From NCBI RefSeq assembly GCF_000769115.1, contig NZ_JQZV01000013.1:773027-837026 (forward strand): 64,000 nt of DNA. The letters run 5' to 3'. Each line of letters starts with the position of its first letter. The stretch's first letter is position 1. A program made the translations under genes and the position numbers. Positions 55,011-63,097 of the stretch are shown one piece after another. The DNA comes from Porphyromonas canoris (GTDB lineage: Bacteria; Bacteroidota; Bacteroidia; Bacteroidales; Porphyromonadaceae). The notes beneath the pieces were generated by a model. That model searched no databases. It had not been told where the DNA came from and worked only from the letters and a program-made list of their open reading frames with translations.

Positions 55011-56134
55011 AGCGTCGCTATAAAATATTTAAGCATCTTACTCTCACTATTGAGGGCGTTGTTAATGCTCTGTTCATTCTGGCATTTGCAATAGCTCTTC
55101 TTGCTCCTTATATCTCTCCGAAGATTACCGTACTGCCTGCTTTTTTCAATCTTTCGTATCCGGTATGGTTCTTTCTTCTGCTACTCTTTTTCTTGTTTTA
55201 CTTATTGAGAAGACGCTGGCTCTTGTTTGGCATATACTCTGTCTTGCTCCTTTTTGCCATACCATACAGTTTGGCATATTGCCCGGTAAGATTCGGAACA
55301 AACAAAGCTCCTCAAGATGCAGAAGTGATAAAGGTGATGACCTACAATGTGAAGAGCTTTAAGGGAAAGTCCAAGAATGGGGAGACCGCCATTAAGTTCA
55401 TCAATAATTCGGATGCAGATATTGTCTGTTTGCAGGAAGCCATATTTAACTCAAACTTAGAGAAGAATACGGCTCTTCTGAAAAAGAGTTTTGGCAAGGA
55501 GTATCCCTATATTCATGAACATGTGGACTATGAATCTCACTCTCAGGGATTGGTTTTGCTGAGCAAGTATCCGATAATAAAACAGATCCCGATCCGTTAC
55601 CCGGCAGATGGTAACAGCTCTTGCTCCTATATGTTGAAGCATCGTGATGGCGAGAAGATTATGGTGGTCAATAACCACATGGAGTCTTATCGTCTTACCC
55701 AACGGGATAAGCAGACCATTAAAGGGTGGATAAAGAAAGAACCGCTATTGAATATTCCCCGTATCTACTCCGGATTGAGAGAAAAGTTGGGACCTAAACT
55801 TGAAACGCGAGCATTTGCAGCAGGTGTGGTAAAGCAGACAGTAGATTCACTCTCCCTATTGTATACTCCGGCATACTCCTTTGTCTGTGGAGATATGAAC
55901 GATACTCCGATGTCTTACACCTATAAAACAATGCGGTCTGATATGAGAGATGCCTATAAGGATGCCGGTTCGGGATTTGGGTTTACTTACAATGAGAGGT
56001 TCTTTTGGTTCCGTATAGATCACATTTTTTATAGCGGAAACCTCAAGGCCTATCTCTCAAAAGTGGAGAATAAAGAAGGTATAAGTGATCATAATCCTCT
56101 TGTTGCAGAGTTTTATGTCATCCCTATAGATTAA
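55007..56134 (+). CDS. Membrane-anchored endonuclease/exonuclease/phosphatase protein
   Basis: A 375-residue protein with three hydrophobic helices (about 15-95) followed by an EEP fold. The metal/catalytic motifs are MTYNVKSF (about 108), IVCLQEAIFN (Glu, about 142), CGDMNDTP (about 297) and SDHNPLVAEF near the C-terminus. Substrate could be nucleic acid or a phospholipid/inositol phosphate; the membrane location and the downstream cdsA favour a lipid-related role only weakly. It overlaps the rhomboid gene by 4 bp. Confidence 0.87.
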   Translation: MKRRYKIFKHLTLTIEGVVNALFILAFAIALLAPYISPKITVLPAFFNLSYPVWFFLLLLFFLFYLLRRRWLLFGIYSVLLLFAIPYSLAYCPVRFGTNKAPQDAEVIKVMTYNVKSFKGKSKNGETAIKFINNSDADIVCLQEAIFNSNLEKNTALLKKSFGKEYPYIHEHVDYESHSQGLVLLSKYPIIKQIPIRYPADGNSSCSYMLKHRDGEKIMVVNNHMESYRLTQRDKQTIKGWIKKEPLLNIPRIYSGLREKLGPKLETRAFAAGVVKQTVDSLSLLYTPAYSFVCGDMNDTPMSYTYKTMRSDMRDAYKDAGSGFGFTYNERFFWFRIDHIFYSGNLKAYLSKVENKEGISDHNPLVAEFYVIPID

Positions 56135-56188
56135 AATATTATAGTTAAATTTGCTTTCAGATACTCTATTAAGGTATTCTGCTTGATT

Positions 56189-57061
56189 ATGATAAAGTCC
56201 AATTTCGTACAGCGTACCATTTATGGTTCTATATATGTAGTTCTGATACTCGGAGCTATTTTTTCAAACTCTCCATACTTAACGGGGGCACTATTGGCAG
56301 CTATGGGTTCTTTGGGAATCTTTGAGTTCCAGTCCATTGTCTCCATAAACAGGGATCGTTTGTTCCTGAAAATATGGCATTCGCTAATGGGACTTTTGCT
56401 CTTTTTTATCGTTACGACAAGTGGAGTAGAGCCTTTGGACCAAAAGGAGAAAATTATATTCTCTCTTCCTTATACGGCTTATGTGTTTTTCTACATATTG
56501 GCAGAATTATTCCGAAACAGAAAGAGTCCGATAAGAGAAGTGGCTTATGCTTTTGCTGCACATGCTTATTGTATAATTCCTTTAGCGGTAGTGCATAGGT
56601 TGTGTGTGGATAGCACTCTGATATTACCCGAGAATATCCCGACTTGGATGAGTCATACTTTCTGGCTATTGCCGATGTTTGTGTTCATTTGGATAAATGA
56701 TACAGGAGCGTTTCTGGTAGGAAGTCTGATGGGGAAAACAAAGTTATTTGAACGTATCTCTCCAAAGAAAACGTGGGAAGGGTTTATGGGCGGTGTCCTT
56801 TTTACTCTTTTGTTTTCTATTGGTTTCTACTTCTTGTTCCCGGAAGTACTTTCCTTTTTGCAATGGCTTCTTCTTGCTCTTTTGGTGTCCATACTTGCAA
56901 CGTTGGGAGATCTGTTTGAATCCCTGCTTAAAAGGACATACAATGTCAAGGATAGTGGCAGTATAATGCCCGGACATGGAGGAATATTGGATCGGATAGA
57001 TTCTCTTATAATGGTTTCTGTTCCGGTCTTTATATTTGTCTGCATTGTCTCTATGCTATAA
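56189..57061 (+). CDS. cdsA: Phosphatidate cytidylyltransferase
   Basis: Integral membrane enzyme making CDP-diacylglycerol from phosphatidic acid and CTP. About eight hydrophobic helices fill the 290 residues. The family signature near the C-terminus reads LKRTYNVKDSGSIMPGHGGI followed by DRIDS, with the essential Asp residues. The ATG at 56189 is taken over an upstream TTG. A 48-bp gap separates it from the TonB receptor gene. Confidence 0.94.
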   Translation: MIKSNFVQRTIYGSIYVVLILGAIFSNSPYLTGALLAAMGSLGIFEFQSIVSINRDRLFLKIWHSLMGLLLFFIVTTSGVEPLDQKEKIIFSLPYTAYVFFYILAELFRNRKSPIREVAYAFAAHAYCIIPLAVVHRLCVDSTLILPENIPTWMSHTFWLLPMFVFIWINDTGAFLVGSLMGKTKLFERISPKKTWEGFMGGVLFTLLFSIGFYFLFPEVLSFLQWLLLALLVSILATLGDLFESLLKRTYNVKDSGSIMPGHGGILDRIDSLIMVSVPVFIFVCIVSML

Positions 57062-57109
57062 GACACACAAACACTAATAAAGAAGTTAAACATTTACATT
57101 ACATCAAAC

Positions 57110-59191
57110 ATGAAAAAGTTATTACTTACATGCTCTCTTGTTGCTCTTGCAACATTGGGATATGCTCAAGAATCTAAGAAAGATCCATTACAAATAGGAG
57201 ACGTAGTGGTTACTTCTACAAAGACTAACATTCCTCTAAAGAATATCCCTCAAAGAGTAGAGATTATAACACAGGAACAGTTAGCCTCTACGGTGGCAAA
57301 AGATCTGGGAGAATTGCTATCCAGATTTACTAACGTGGATATGATTAAATATCCCGGAGCAAGTTCGAGTATAGGTATGAGAGGTTTTTCACCAACTGCC
57401 CATGCAAGAGCTTATACTTTAATTATGATAGATGGTCTGCCTTCAGGAACAACAAATGTCTCTACCATTCCGGTTTCTCTTATCGAACGAGTGGAAGTCA
57501 TAAGAGGACCTTATGCCGTGCTTTATGGTACAGACGCTATGGGAGGTATAATAAATGTCATAACCAAAAAGGCTATGCCTACATCAGAACTTGGTTTAGG
57601 CGTTAGCTATGGTAGCTTCAAGCATCATACTATTGATGCACACTATGCAGCAAAATACGATAAACTTGGAGTTGTATTAGGTGTACAGAGTGATGCTCAG
57701 AAGGATGATTATAAGATAGGAGATAAGCACATGCTTTCTTTGACAGCCGGACAAAAAGCTACTGTCAATAAAGATTCTTATAACAAGCCGTATCCCCACA
57801 CCAAGATAGATCACTTGCAGTTGATGGGTAAGTTGAGCTACGACTTTACGGAAGACCTTAAAGCCGGAATCACCGGAATGTTTTACAATGCGGATGGCAT
57901 AGATAGTCCGGGAGCTTATCCTGCAACCTATCCTTCTCTCAAGCAGGCAAAGAGATCCAACGTACAAGGAAATGTTGAATGGAGATTGGGATCTCACAAT
58001 CTTTCTATATCTCCATACTTTGCAGTAGAGAATTCAGGATTTTACGAAAAACTGGAAGGAAAAGATAACTTCCTGAACTTCCGTGATGATATCAAGAGTT
58101 ACGGACTTAAATTATCGGACAACCTGACTATTTCCGATTGGAATGTTCTGTTCGGAGTAGATTATGACATGTATAAGTATAGCTCTGAACGTCAAGAGGC
58201 AGCGGGTAAACCTGTTGCTCCATATAAGCCGGACAACTCCTCTCTACGTATCAGCGGATATAGCCAAGTAACATACACGAATGAAGGACTAACATTCAAT
58301 TTAGGTGCGAGAGCTAATGGTTTACGTTCTACAACCTATGCCAACAAACTTCTTGCAAATGAAAAGAAGGATGACAACCACTTCTATGCCAATCCTTCTG
58401 CGGGCATAAAGTATGTTATGGATAATGGTCTCAATTTCCATGGCTCTTACGGAAATGCTTTCTATGTACCGGACCCTCTTTACACAAGTGGTTTTTACGA
58501 AATAAAAACTCCATGGGGAAATTACAAGTATGTAGGCAATCCAAATCTTAAACCTGAAACTTCCCATACATTTGAAGGTGGTTTTGGTTATGGAAACAGC
58601 TTTATCAATATAGACTTGAATTACTTCTACACGCTTTATAACGGAAAGATCATAAAGGATACCTCTCGTCCTGAAAACTTCTATATCAATGCGAAAGCCG
58701 GGGAAATGCAAGGATTGGAAGCATTGGCTTCTATAGATTTTGGAAAATTGATGAGTCCTTCTCTCAATCTTGAGCTTTATGCAAAAGGAACTTATCTGTT
58801 CAAAAACAGAGTAAAGGAGGCTGATGTTTGGAAAGCTGCCTTGTATGTTGCAAACACAAACCTTAATGCCGGAATCTATTTCAAGTACAGATTCTTGTCT
58901 GCACGTCTTAATACAAGATACGGAGGCTCAAGATACGAGCAATCTTTCGCTAAACATGCTGCGGAAGCATTTATCGAAAAGGATGGTTATGTTGCGAAAG
59001 ACAAAGTGATAGAAACACCTCCACATCTTGTTACAGACCTTTCTTTAAGAGCGGACTTTAACAGAATGATTGGGTTGCAGTTCCAAGTGAACAACCTTTT
59101 CAATGAAAACTACGCATTCAAAGACCAATACTATATGCCGGGAAGGAATTTCCTTGCAACCCTTAGGGTTGGTTTGGAATGGAAGAGATGA
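57110..59191 (+). CDS. TonB-dependent outer-membrane receptor, probable corrinoid (BtuB-like) transporter
   Basis: A 693-residue outer-membrane beta-barrel with a signal peptide (about 1-20). The TonB box/plug region starts IGDVVVTSTKT. The plug contains IGMRGFSPTAHARAYTLIMI and VEVIRGPYAVLYGTDAMGGI, very close in pattern to the BtuB plug. The barrel ends with an aromatic strand (FLATLRVGLEWKR). The strong context is that its stop codon overlaps the start of cobU, followed by cobT, cobS and a cobC-like gene, so corrinoid uptake is the best guess. An iron-chelate receptor remains possible. No cobalamin riboswitch fits in the 48-bp upstream gap. Confidence 0.82.
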   Translation: MKKLLLTCSLVALATLGYAQESKKDPLQIGDVVVTSTKTNIPLKNIPQRVEIITQEQLASTVAKDLGELLSRFTNVDMIKYPGASSSIGMRGFSPTAHARAYTLIMIDGLPSGTTNVSTIPVSLIERVEVIRGPYAVLYGTDAMGGIINVITKKAMPTSELGLGVSYGSFKHHTIDAHYAAKYDKLGVVLGVQSDAQKDDYKIGDKHMLSLTAGQKATVNKDSYNKPYPHTKIDHLQLMGKLSYDFTEDLKAGITGMFYNADGIDSPGAYPATYPSLKQAKRSNVQGNVEWRLGSHNLSISPYFAVENSGFYEKLEGKDNFLNFRDDIKSYGLKLSDNLTISDWNVLFGVDYDMYKYSSERQEAAGKPVAPYKPDNSSLRISGYSQVTYTNEGLTFNLGARANGLRSTTYANKLLANEKKDDNHFYANPSAGIKYVMDNGLNFHGSYGNAFYVPDPLYTSGFYEIKTPWGNYKYVGNPNLKPETSHTFEGGFGYGNSFINIDLNYFYTLYNGKIIKDTSRPENFYINAKAGEMQGLEALASIDFGKLMSPSLNLELYAKGTYLFKNRVKEADVWKAALYVANTNLNAGIYFKYRFLSARLNTRYGGSRYEQSFAKHAAEAFIEKDGYVAKDKVIETPPHLVTDLSLRADFNRMIGLQFQVNNLFNENYAFKDQYYMPGRNFLATLRVGLEWKR

Positions 59192-59700
59192 TGCGTAAGA
59201 TCATCTATATATCAGGTGGACAAAGATCGGGAAAGAGTAGCTTCGCTCAACGGACAGCGGAGCTACTCTCTCCGTATCCTGTCTATCTTGCCACGGCACA
59301 TGTTTGGGACGATGACTTCAGAGAGCGTATCCGAAGACATCAGCAGGATAGAGGACCGCATTGGACGAATATAGAGGAGGAGATAGAGATTAGCAAGCAC
59401 GATCTTTCCGGGAAAGTAGTGTTGCTCGACTGTGTTACATTGTGGCTCACAAACATCTATCATGCCAATGGATATGCTCTCCAAAGCTCTCTCGAACAAG
59501 CCAAAGAAGAGTGGAATAAGTTTATAGAACAGCAGTTTACCCTCATTGTTGTAAGCAATGAAATAGGGATGGGGCTACACGCTCCTGACCAATCTTCCAG
59601 ACATTTTACCGATTTGCAAGGATGGATTAACCAGTATATCGCCGGTTTGGCAGACGAAGCATATTGTATGATATCGGGCATACCGTTAAGACTAAAGTAA
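59188..59700 (+). CDS. cobU: Adenosylcobinamide kinase / guanylyltransferase
   Basis: Bifunctional enzyme of the cobalamin nucleotide loop: phosphorylates adenosylcobinamide and then makes AdoCbi-GDP. The Walker A motif GGQRSGKSSFAQ lies near residue 9, the RRHQQDRGPHW segment contains the guanylylated His, and VLLDCVTLWLTN is the Walker B-like strand. Length about 170. The start at 59188 (ATGATG) overlaps the receptor stop; 59191 is equally possible. cobT follows 6 bp downstream. Confidence 0.93.
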   Translation: MMRKIIYISGGQRSGKSSFAQRTAELLSPYPVYLATAHVWDDDFRERIRRHQQDRGPHWTNIEEEIEISKHDLSGKVVLLDCVTLWLTNIYHANGYALQSSLEQAKEEWNKFIEQQFTLIVVSNEIGMGLHAPDQSSRHFTDLQGWINQYIAGLADEAYCMISGIPLRLK

Positions 59701-59706
59701 GAGAAA

Positions 59707-60744
59707 ATGAACTTTCAACAACAACTACAACGGAAGATAGACACTCGAACCAAGCCCATAGGATCGCTTGGTGTTTTGGAAAGACTTGCTTTCAAAATAG
59801 GATCTATCCAAAAAACATTGACGCCGGAGCTGAAAAATCCGGCAATGATAGTCTTTGCCGCAGATCACGGCATAGAACGAGAAGGAGTGAGTCCCTGTCC
59901 AAGAGAGATGACATGGCAGATGGTTCTCAACTTTCTTCGTGGAGGAGCCGGAATCAATGTCTTTTGCAAACAACACGGATTCAATCTCACTGTTGTGGAT
60001 GTTGGTGTCGACTATGACTTCGCTGAGGGTCTGAACGTGGCACGAGAGAAGATTGCAAGGGGAACGGAAAATATTCTCCATGCCCCTGCCATGAGTATAG
60101 AGACTTGCCTGAAGGCGATGGAAGTCGGTGCAAAATATGTTCGCATGGAGCATGAGCGAGGATGCAATGTGATAGGATTTGGAGAAATGGGTATTGCCAA
60201 CACCTCTCCTGCTTCTCTTCTTCTGCATCACTTCACCGGTGCTCCTTTGGAAATCTGCGTGGGACCGGGAGCAGGGTTGGATGCAAAAGGAGTAGAGCAT
60301 AAACTGAACATTCTGAAGCGTGCCTATGCCAAGCATAAAGTTACCACTCCATTAGAAGCTCTTGCCACGTATGGCGGCTTAGAGATTGCTGCTATTGCAG
60401 GAGCAGTGTTGGAGGCCAAAAGATTGGGAATGGTGATTATTGCCGATGGTTTTATAACCTCATCCGGCTTTCTTTCTGCCTTTGAAATAGATCATAGCAT
60501 CATAGATAATGTGATCTTCTCGCACGCATCTAAGGAGCAGGGACATCAAGTAATGCTTGCCCACATGAAAGGAGAGCCTGTACTTCGTTTGGACTTGCGT
60601 TTGGGAGAAGGTACGGGAGCAGCGATAGCTTATCCCATCATACAGTCTGCCCTTGTTTTTCTTAATAACATGGCATCTTTCGATGAAGCTGAAGTTTACG
60701 AGGTGGAGCGATACAGAGAGACGCCTGAGAACTTACGTTCATGA
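59707..60744 (+). CDS. cobT: Nicotinate-nucleotide-dimethylbenzimidazole phosphoribosyltransferase
   Basis: Activates the lower ligand base (DMB or another) as the alpha-riboside phosphate for nucleotide loop assembly. Conserved segments include TKPIGSLGVLERLA, FAADHGIEREGVSP, GFGEMGIANTSPAS and, near the C-terminus, LRLGEGTGAAIA with the catalytic Glu. Length 345 is normal. Which base it uses cannot be read from the sequence. Its stop overlaps the cobS start by 4 bp. Confidence 0.95.
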   Translation: MNFQQQLQRKIDTRTKPIGSLGVLERLAFKIGSIQKTLTPELKNPAMIVFAADHGIEREGVSPCPREMTWQMVLNFLRGGAGINVFCKQHGFNLTVVDVGVDYDFAEGLNVAREKIARGTENILHAPAMSIETCLKAMEVGAKYVRMEHERGCNVIGFGEMGIANTSPASLLLHHFTGAPLEICVGPGAGLDAKGVEHKLNILKRAYAKHKVTTPLEALATYGGLEIAAIAGAVLEAKRLGMVIIADGFITSSGFLSAFEIDHSIIDNVIFSHASKEQGHQVMLAHMKGEPVLRLDLRLGEGTGAAIAYPIIQSALVFLNNMASFDEAEVYEVERYRETPENLRS

Positions 60745-61511
60745 TACGCAAAGAGATAGACTATTTTCTTCATGCTCTGATGTTCTACACTCGAACTCCG
60801 CTTAGGAGTGTGGAATATAAGGCAGAGAGTTTGAATAAATCTTTCAGATACTTTCCTCTAATAGGACTCCTGATAGGAGCTTTAGGGGGAAGTATCACTT
60901 TTTTATTATCGTATATCCTTCCGAATGAACTTGCATTGCTCCTCGGTCTTGCCTTTTTCCCATTTTTTACCGGGGCTTTTCATGAGGATGGTCTTTCCGA
61001 TTTTTTCGATGGTTTCGGAGCGGGACGGACAAAAGAGCGCATCTTATCTATAATGAAAGACAGCTCGATAGGAGCGTATGGTATCATTGCTCTTATCTTT
61101 CTGCACCTGTTTAAGTTTGTCTCTTTATATCCATACACTCCTCTGCTTTGGCTCTATCTTTTCATGGCATCTCATGCCAGTAGCAGGCTTCTTTCCACGT
61201 TTTATATCCGTTCGTCCAAGTATGTAAGGAAAGAGGAAGAGCATGGCAAGGCAGAGCATACCCGTAATGGCATTACTCCGACAACACTTGTAGTCGCCTC
61301 CATATTCGGACTCACACCTCTTTTTCTGATTTCATGGAAAGTGGCACTCCTTGTTATTCTTCTTGATACTGTTTTTGCTCTAATTCTCAAGAGCTATACG
61401 GAAAGAAAGATAGGAGGATATACGGGAGACGTTTTAGGGGCTGTACAGCAGATAGGGGAGTTGATTGTCTACCTCTCTTTTGCTCTTGCCACTACTCTTG
61501 TCTGGGTATAA
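60741..61511 (+). CDS. cobS: Adenosylcobinamide-GDP ribazoletransferase (cobalamin synthase)
   Basis: Inner-membrane enzyme joining AdoCbi-GDP with alpha-ribazole phosphate. It has the typical HEDGLSDFFDGFGAGRTKERIL signature (first part at about residue 79) and six hydrophobic segments. YTGDVLGAVQQIGEL near the C-terminus is also diagnostic. Length 256 is normal. It overlaps cobT by 4 bp and precedes the phosphatase gene by 2 bp. Confidence 0.95.
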   Translation: MIRKEIDYFLHALMFYTRTPLRSVEYKAESLNKSFRYFPLIGLLIGALGGSITFLLSYILPNELALLLGLAFFPFFTGAFHEDGLSDFFDGFGAGRTKERILSIMKDSSIGAYGIIALIFLHLFKFVSLYPYTPLLWLYLFMASHASSRLLSTFYIRSSKYVRKEEEHGKAEHTRNGITPTTLVVASIFGLTPLFLISWKVALLVILLDTVFALILKSYTERKIGGYTGDVLGAVQQIGELIVYLSFALATTLVWV

Positions 61512-61513
61512 CC

Positions 61514-62053
61514 ATGAATATATTAGCCATAAGACATACCTCTGTAAATGTTCCGTCCGGTGTCTGTTACGGCCATCTTGATGTCGGAGTATCCGACAAG
61601 TTCGATGAGGAAGCCGAAGCGGTTCGGAAGTTATTGCCCGATGATGTCGGGATATACAAAGCAATATCCAGCCCATCTTCTCGTTGTACGGCTCTTGCTT
61701 CAAGATTAGAATTTACGTTTTCTACGGATTCAAGACTCATGGAGCTCAATTTCGGTGCATGGGAAGGGAAGACATGGAACAGCATTTATGAGACAAAAGA
61801 GGGGAAAGAGTGGTTTCAAGATTATGAGAATACGATATGTCCGGATGGAGAGTCCTTTTCGCAGCTTAGAGATAGGGTGGAAGAGCTGATAAATCATTAT
61901 GTAAAAGAGGGAGTGGAACAGCTGTTGATCGTAGCTCACGGAGGGACATTAAGATCGCTTTTCCTTATTTGCGGCATTTGCGAAACCGCTCAAGAAGCTT
62001 TTGCCAAAGATGTCCCGTACGGAGGGGTATTCTATCTCACATATCCGGCATAA
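61514..62053 (+). CDS. cobC: Histidine phosphatase family protein, probable CobC
   Basis: A 179-residue phosphoglycerate-mutase-like phosphatase. The phospho-histidine sits in LAIRHTSVNV (RHT where most have RHG, as in several CobC proteins). A second Arg-containing segment is ISSPSSRCTALASRL, and the late catalytic motif is IVAHGGTLRSLF. Placed 2 bp after cobS, it most likely removes the phosphate from alpha-ribazole phosphate or adenosylcobalamin 5'-phosphate. Sequence alone would not separate it from other phosphatases. Confidence 0.85.
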   Translation: MNILAIRHTSVNVPSGVCYGHLDVGVSDKFDEEAEAVRKLLPDDVGIYKAISSPSSRCTALASRLEFTFSTDSRLMELNFGAWEGKTWNSIYETKEGKEWFQDYENTICPDGESFSQLRDRVEELINHYVKEGVEQLLIVAHGGTLRSLFLICGICETAQEAFAKDVPYGGVFYLTYPA

Positions 62054-62081
62054 AAGCTCATATAATACCTATATTTTGGTA

Positions 62082-62112
62082 TTGTGTGTGTGCATCCTTA
62101 CTCTTACATTTG
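62082..62112 (+). promoter_or_regulatory. Promoter of flavodoxin gene
   Basis: TTG at 62082-62084 and TACATTTG at 62105-62112 are 20 bp apart, a very good Bacteroidota promoter. It gives a leader of about 55 nt. Confidence 0.72.
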
Positions 62113-62172
62113 CACCAAAGGGAAAAAGCCCTGAAAATAAAAAGTTAACAACCTATTTTATCAACATTCATT

Positions 62173-62673
62173 ATGGCTAATATTGGTATATTCTTCGGTT
62201 CTTCTACCGGAACAACAGAAGATGTTGCAGTTCGTGTAGCAGACAGACTAAATGTTTCTCAAAGCGATGTACATAACGTTGCCAGCGCAGATGCTGCTGC
62301 AGCTGATGCTTACGACGTGCTTATTCTTGGTTCCAGCACTTGGGGTGATGGTGAACTTCAAGATGACTGGATCGACTTTATCGAAAAACTAAAATCTCAC
62401 GTTTCCGGTAAGAAGGTAGCATTCTTCGGTTGTGGAGACGGAGATAGCTACGATACTACTTTCTGTGATGCTATTGGTCTTCTTTACGATGAGCTTCAAG
62501 GCACAGGTGCTACATTTGTTGGTGCTTATGCTCCTGAAGGATATAGCTATACAGATTCAAAGGCAGAAAGAGATGGCAAGCTTGTCGGACTTTGCTTGGA
62601 CGAAGTAAACTATCCGGAAGAAAGCGATGCCAGAATGGATAAGTGGATTGCAGCTTTGGATGCAGCGATCTAA
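62173..62673 (+). CDS. fldA: Flavodoxin
   Basis: Small FMN electron carrier of 166 residues. The phosphate-binding loop GSSTGTTEDVA is at residues 9-19. The FMN-stacking loops are in SSTWGDGELQDDW (Trp at about 57) and in GCGDGDSYDTTFCDA, with the Tyr after it at about 96. The chain is acidic as usual. It is a long-chain type by its insert around 120-145 (YAPEGYSYTDSKAERDG). It has its own promoter and is followed by a long hairpin. Confidence 0.95.
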   Translation: MANIGIFFGSSTGTTEDVAVRVADRLNVSQSDVHNVASADAAAADAYDVLILGSSTWGDGELQDDWIDFIEKLKSHVSGKKVAFFGCGDGDSYDTTFCDAIGLLYDELQGTGATFVGAYAPEGYSYTDSKAERDGKLVGLCLDEVNYPEESDARMDKWIAALDAAI

Positions 62674-62700
62674 TCCGGCTTCTTTTTTCTATACAATTTA

Positions 62701-62761
62701 TACACCCTCCATATCTGTTTTCGGGCACAAAAGTGTTGCCTTTGCAGATTTGGAGGGTGTA
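62701..62761. repeat. Long imperfect inverted repeat after fldA
   Basis: TACACCCTCCATATCTG (62701-62717) pairs with CAGATTTGGAGGGTGTA (62745-62761), 16 of 17 bases. An inner GGCAC/GTGTT stem extends it. It lacks a T-run on the + side, so it may end fldA mRNA as a stabilising 3' hairpin rather than act as a classical terminator. Confidence 0.7.
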
Positions 62762-62837
62762 ATGTTTCTATATAGCCGTACAAAAGTTTGCCTGAAGCCG
62801 TTCGGAATATCTTCTAAACGGATTTGGATTCGCAGTT

Positions 62838-62942
62838 CAAGCTTTGATTTCCACAAATCAAAGCTTGAATTGTATCGCCCAAGCCTTGACTTTTGGAAAT
62901 CGAAGTTTGAGTGCTACCAATCAACTCTTGATTTATGATATT
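62838..62942 (+). repeat. 21-bp degenerate repeat array, 5 units
   Basis: Units start at 62838 (CAAGCTTTGA), 62859 (CAAAGCTTGA), 62880 (CAAGCCTTGA), 62901 (CGAAGTTTGA) and 62922 (CAACTCTTGA), exactly 21 bp apart. The first two units form a perfect hairpin: TCAAGCTTTGATTT (62837-62850), loop CCAC, AAATCAAAGCTTGA (62855-62868). Confidence 0.85.
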
Positions 62943-63007
62943 TATCGGGTTCAACGGATTTTCTTACCCTTATCGACACACTTTTTCAATAGGTTCACGA
63001 TGATAAA

Positions 63008-63051
63008 AATCCTCCCTTGAATGTTTGAGCTATGGCATTCAAGGGGGGATT
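63008..63051 (-). terminator. Terminator of ppk
   Basis: AATCCTCCCTTGAATG (63008-63023) and CATTCAAGGGGGGATT (63036-63051) are complementary with one mismatch. On the minus strand they are followed by TTTTTATC. It lies about 46 bp after the ppk stop. Confidence 0.85.
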
Positions 63052-63097
63052 GGTATGTAGAACTTCCGATGCCGAAAGTGTCGCAAGAAGCAGTCTG

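Larger units (their letters stand above)
62674..63097. other. Convergent fldA/ppk intergenic region
   Basis: A 424-bp gap packed with structure: a long inverted repeat (62701-62761), a 21-bp repeat array (62838-62942) with a perfect hairpin in it, and the ppk terminator (63008-63051). Frames crossing it are by-products and are not called. Confidence 0.65.

Noticed and set aside
62627-62938. 103-codon frame after flavodoxin
   Set aside because: It runs through the inverted repeat and the 21-bp array. Its repeating Phe/Lys/Leu peptides come from the repeat, whose 21-bp period is divisible by three.
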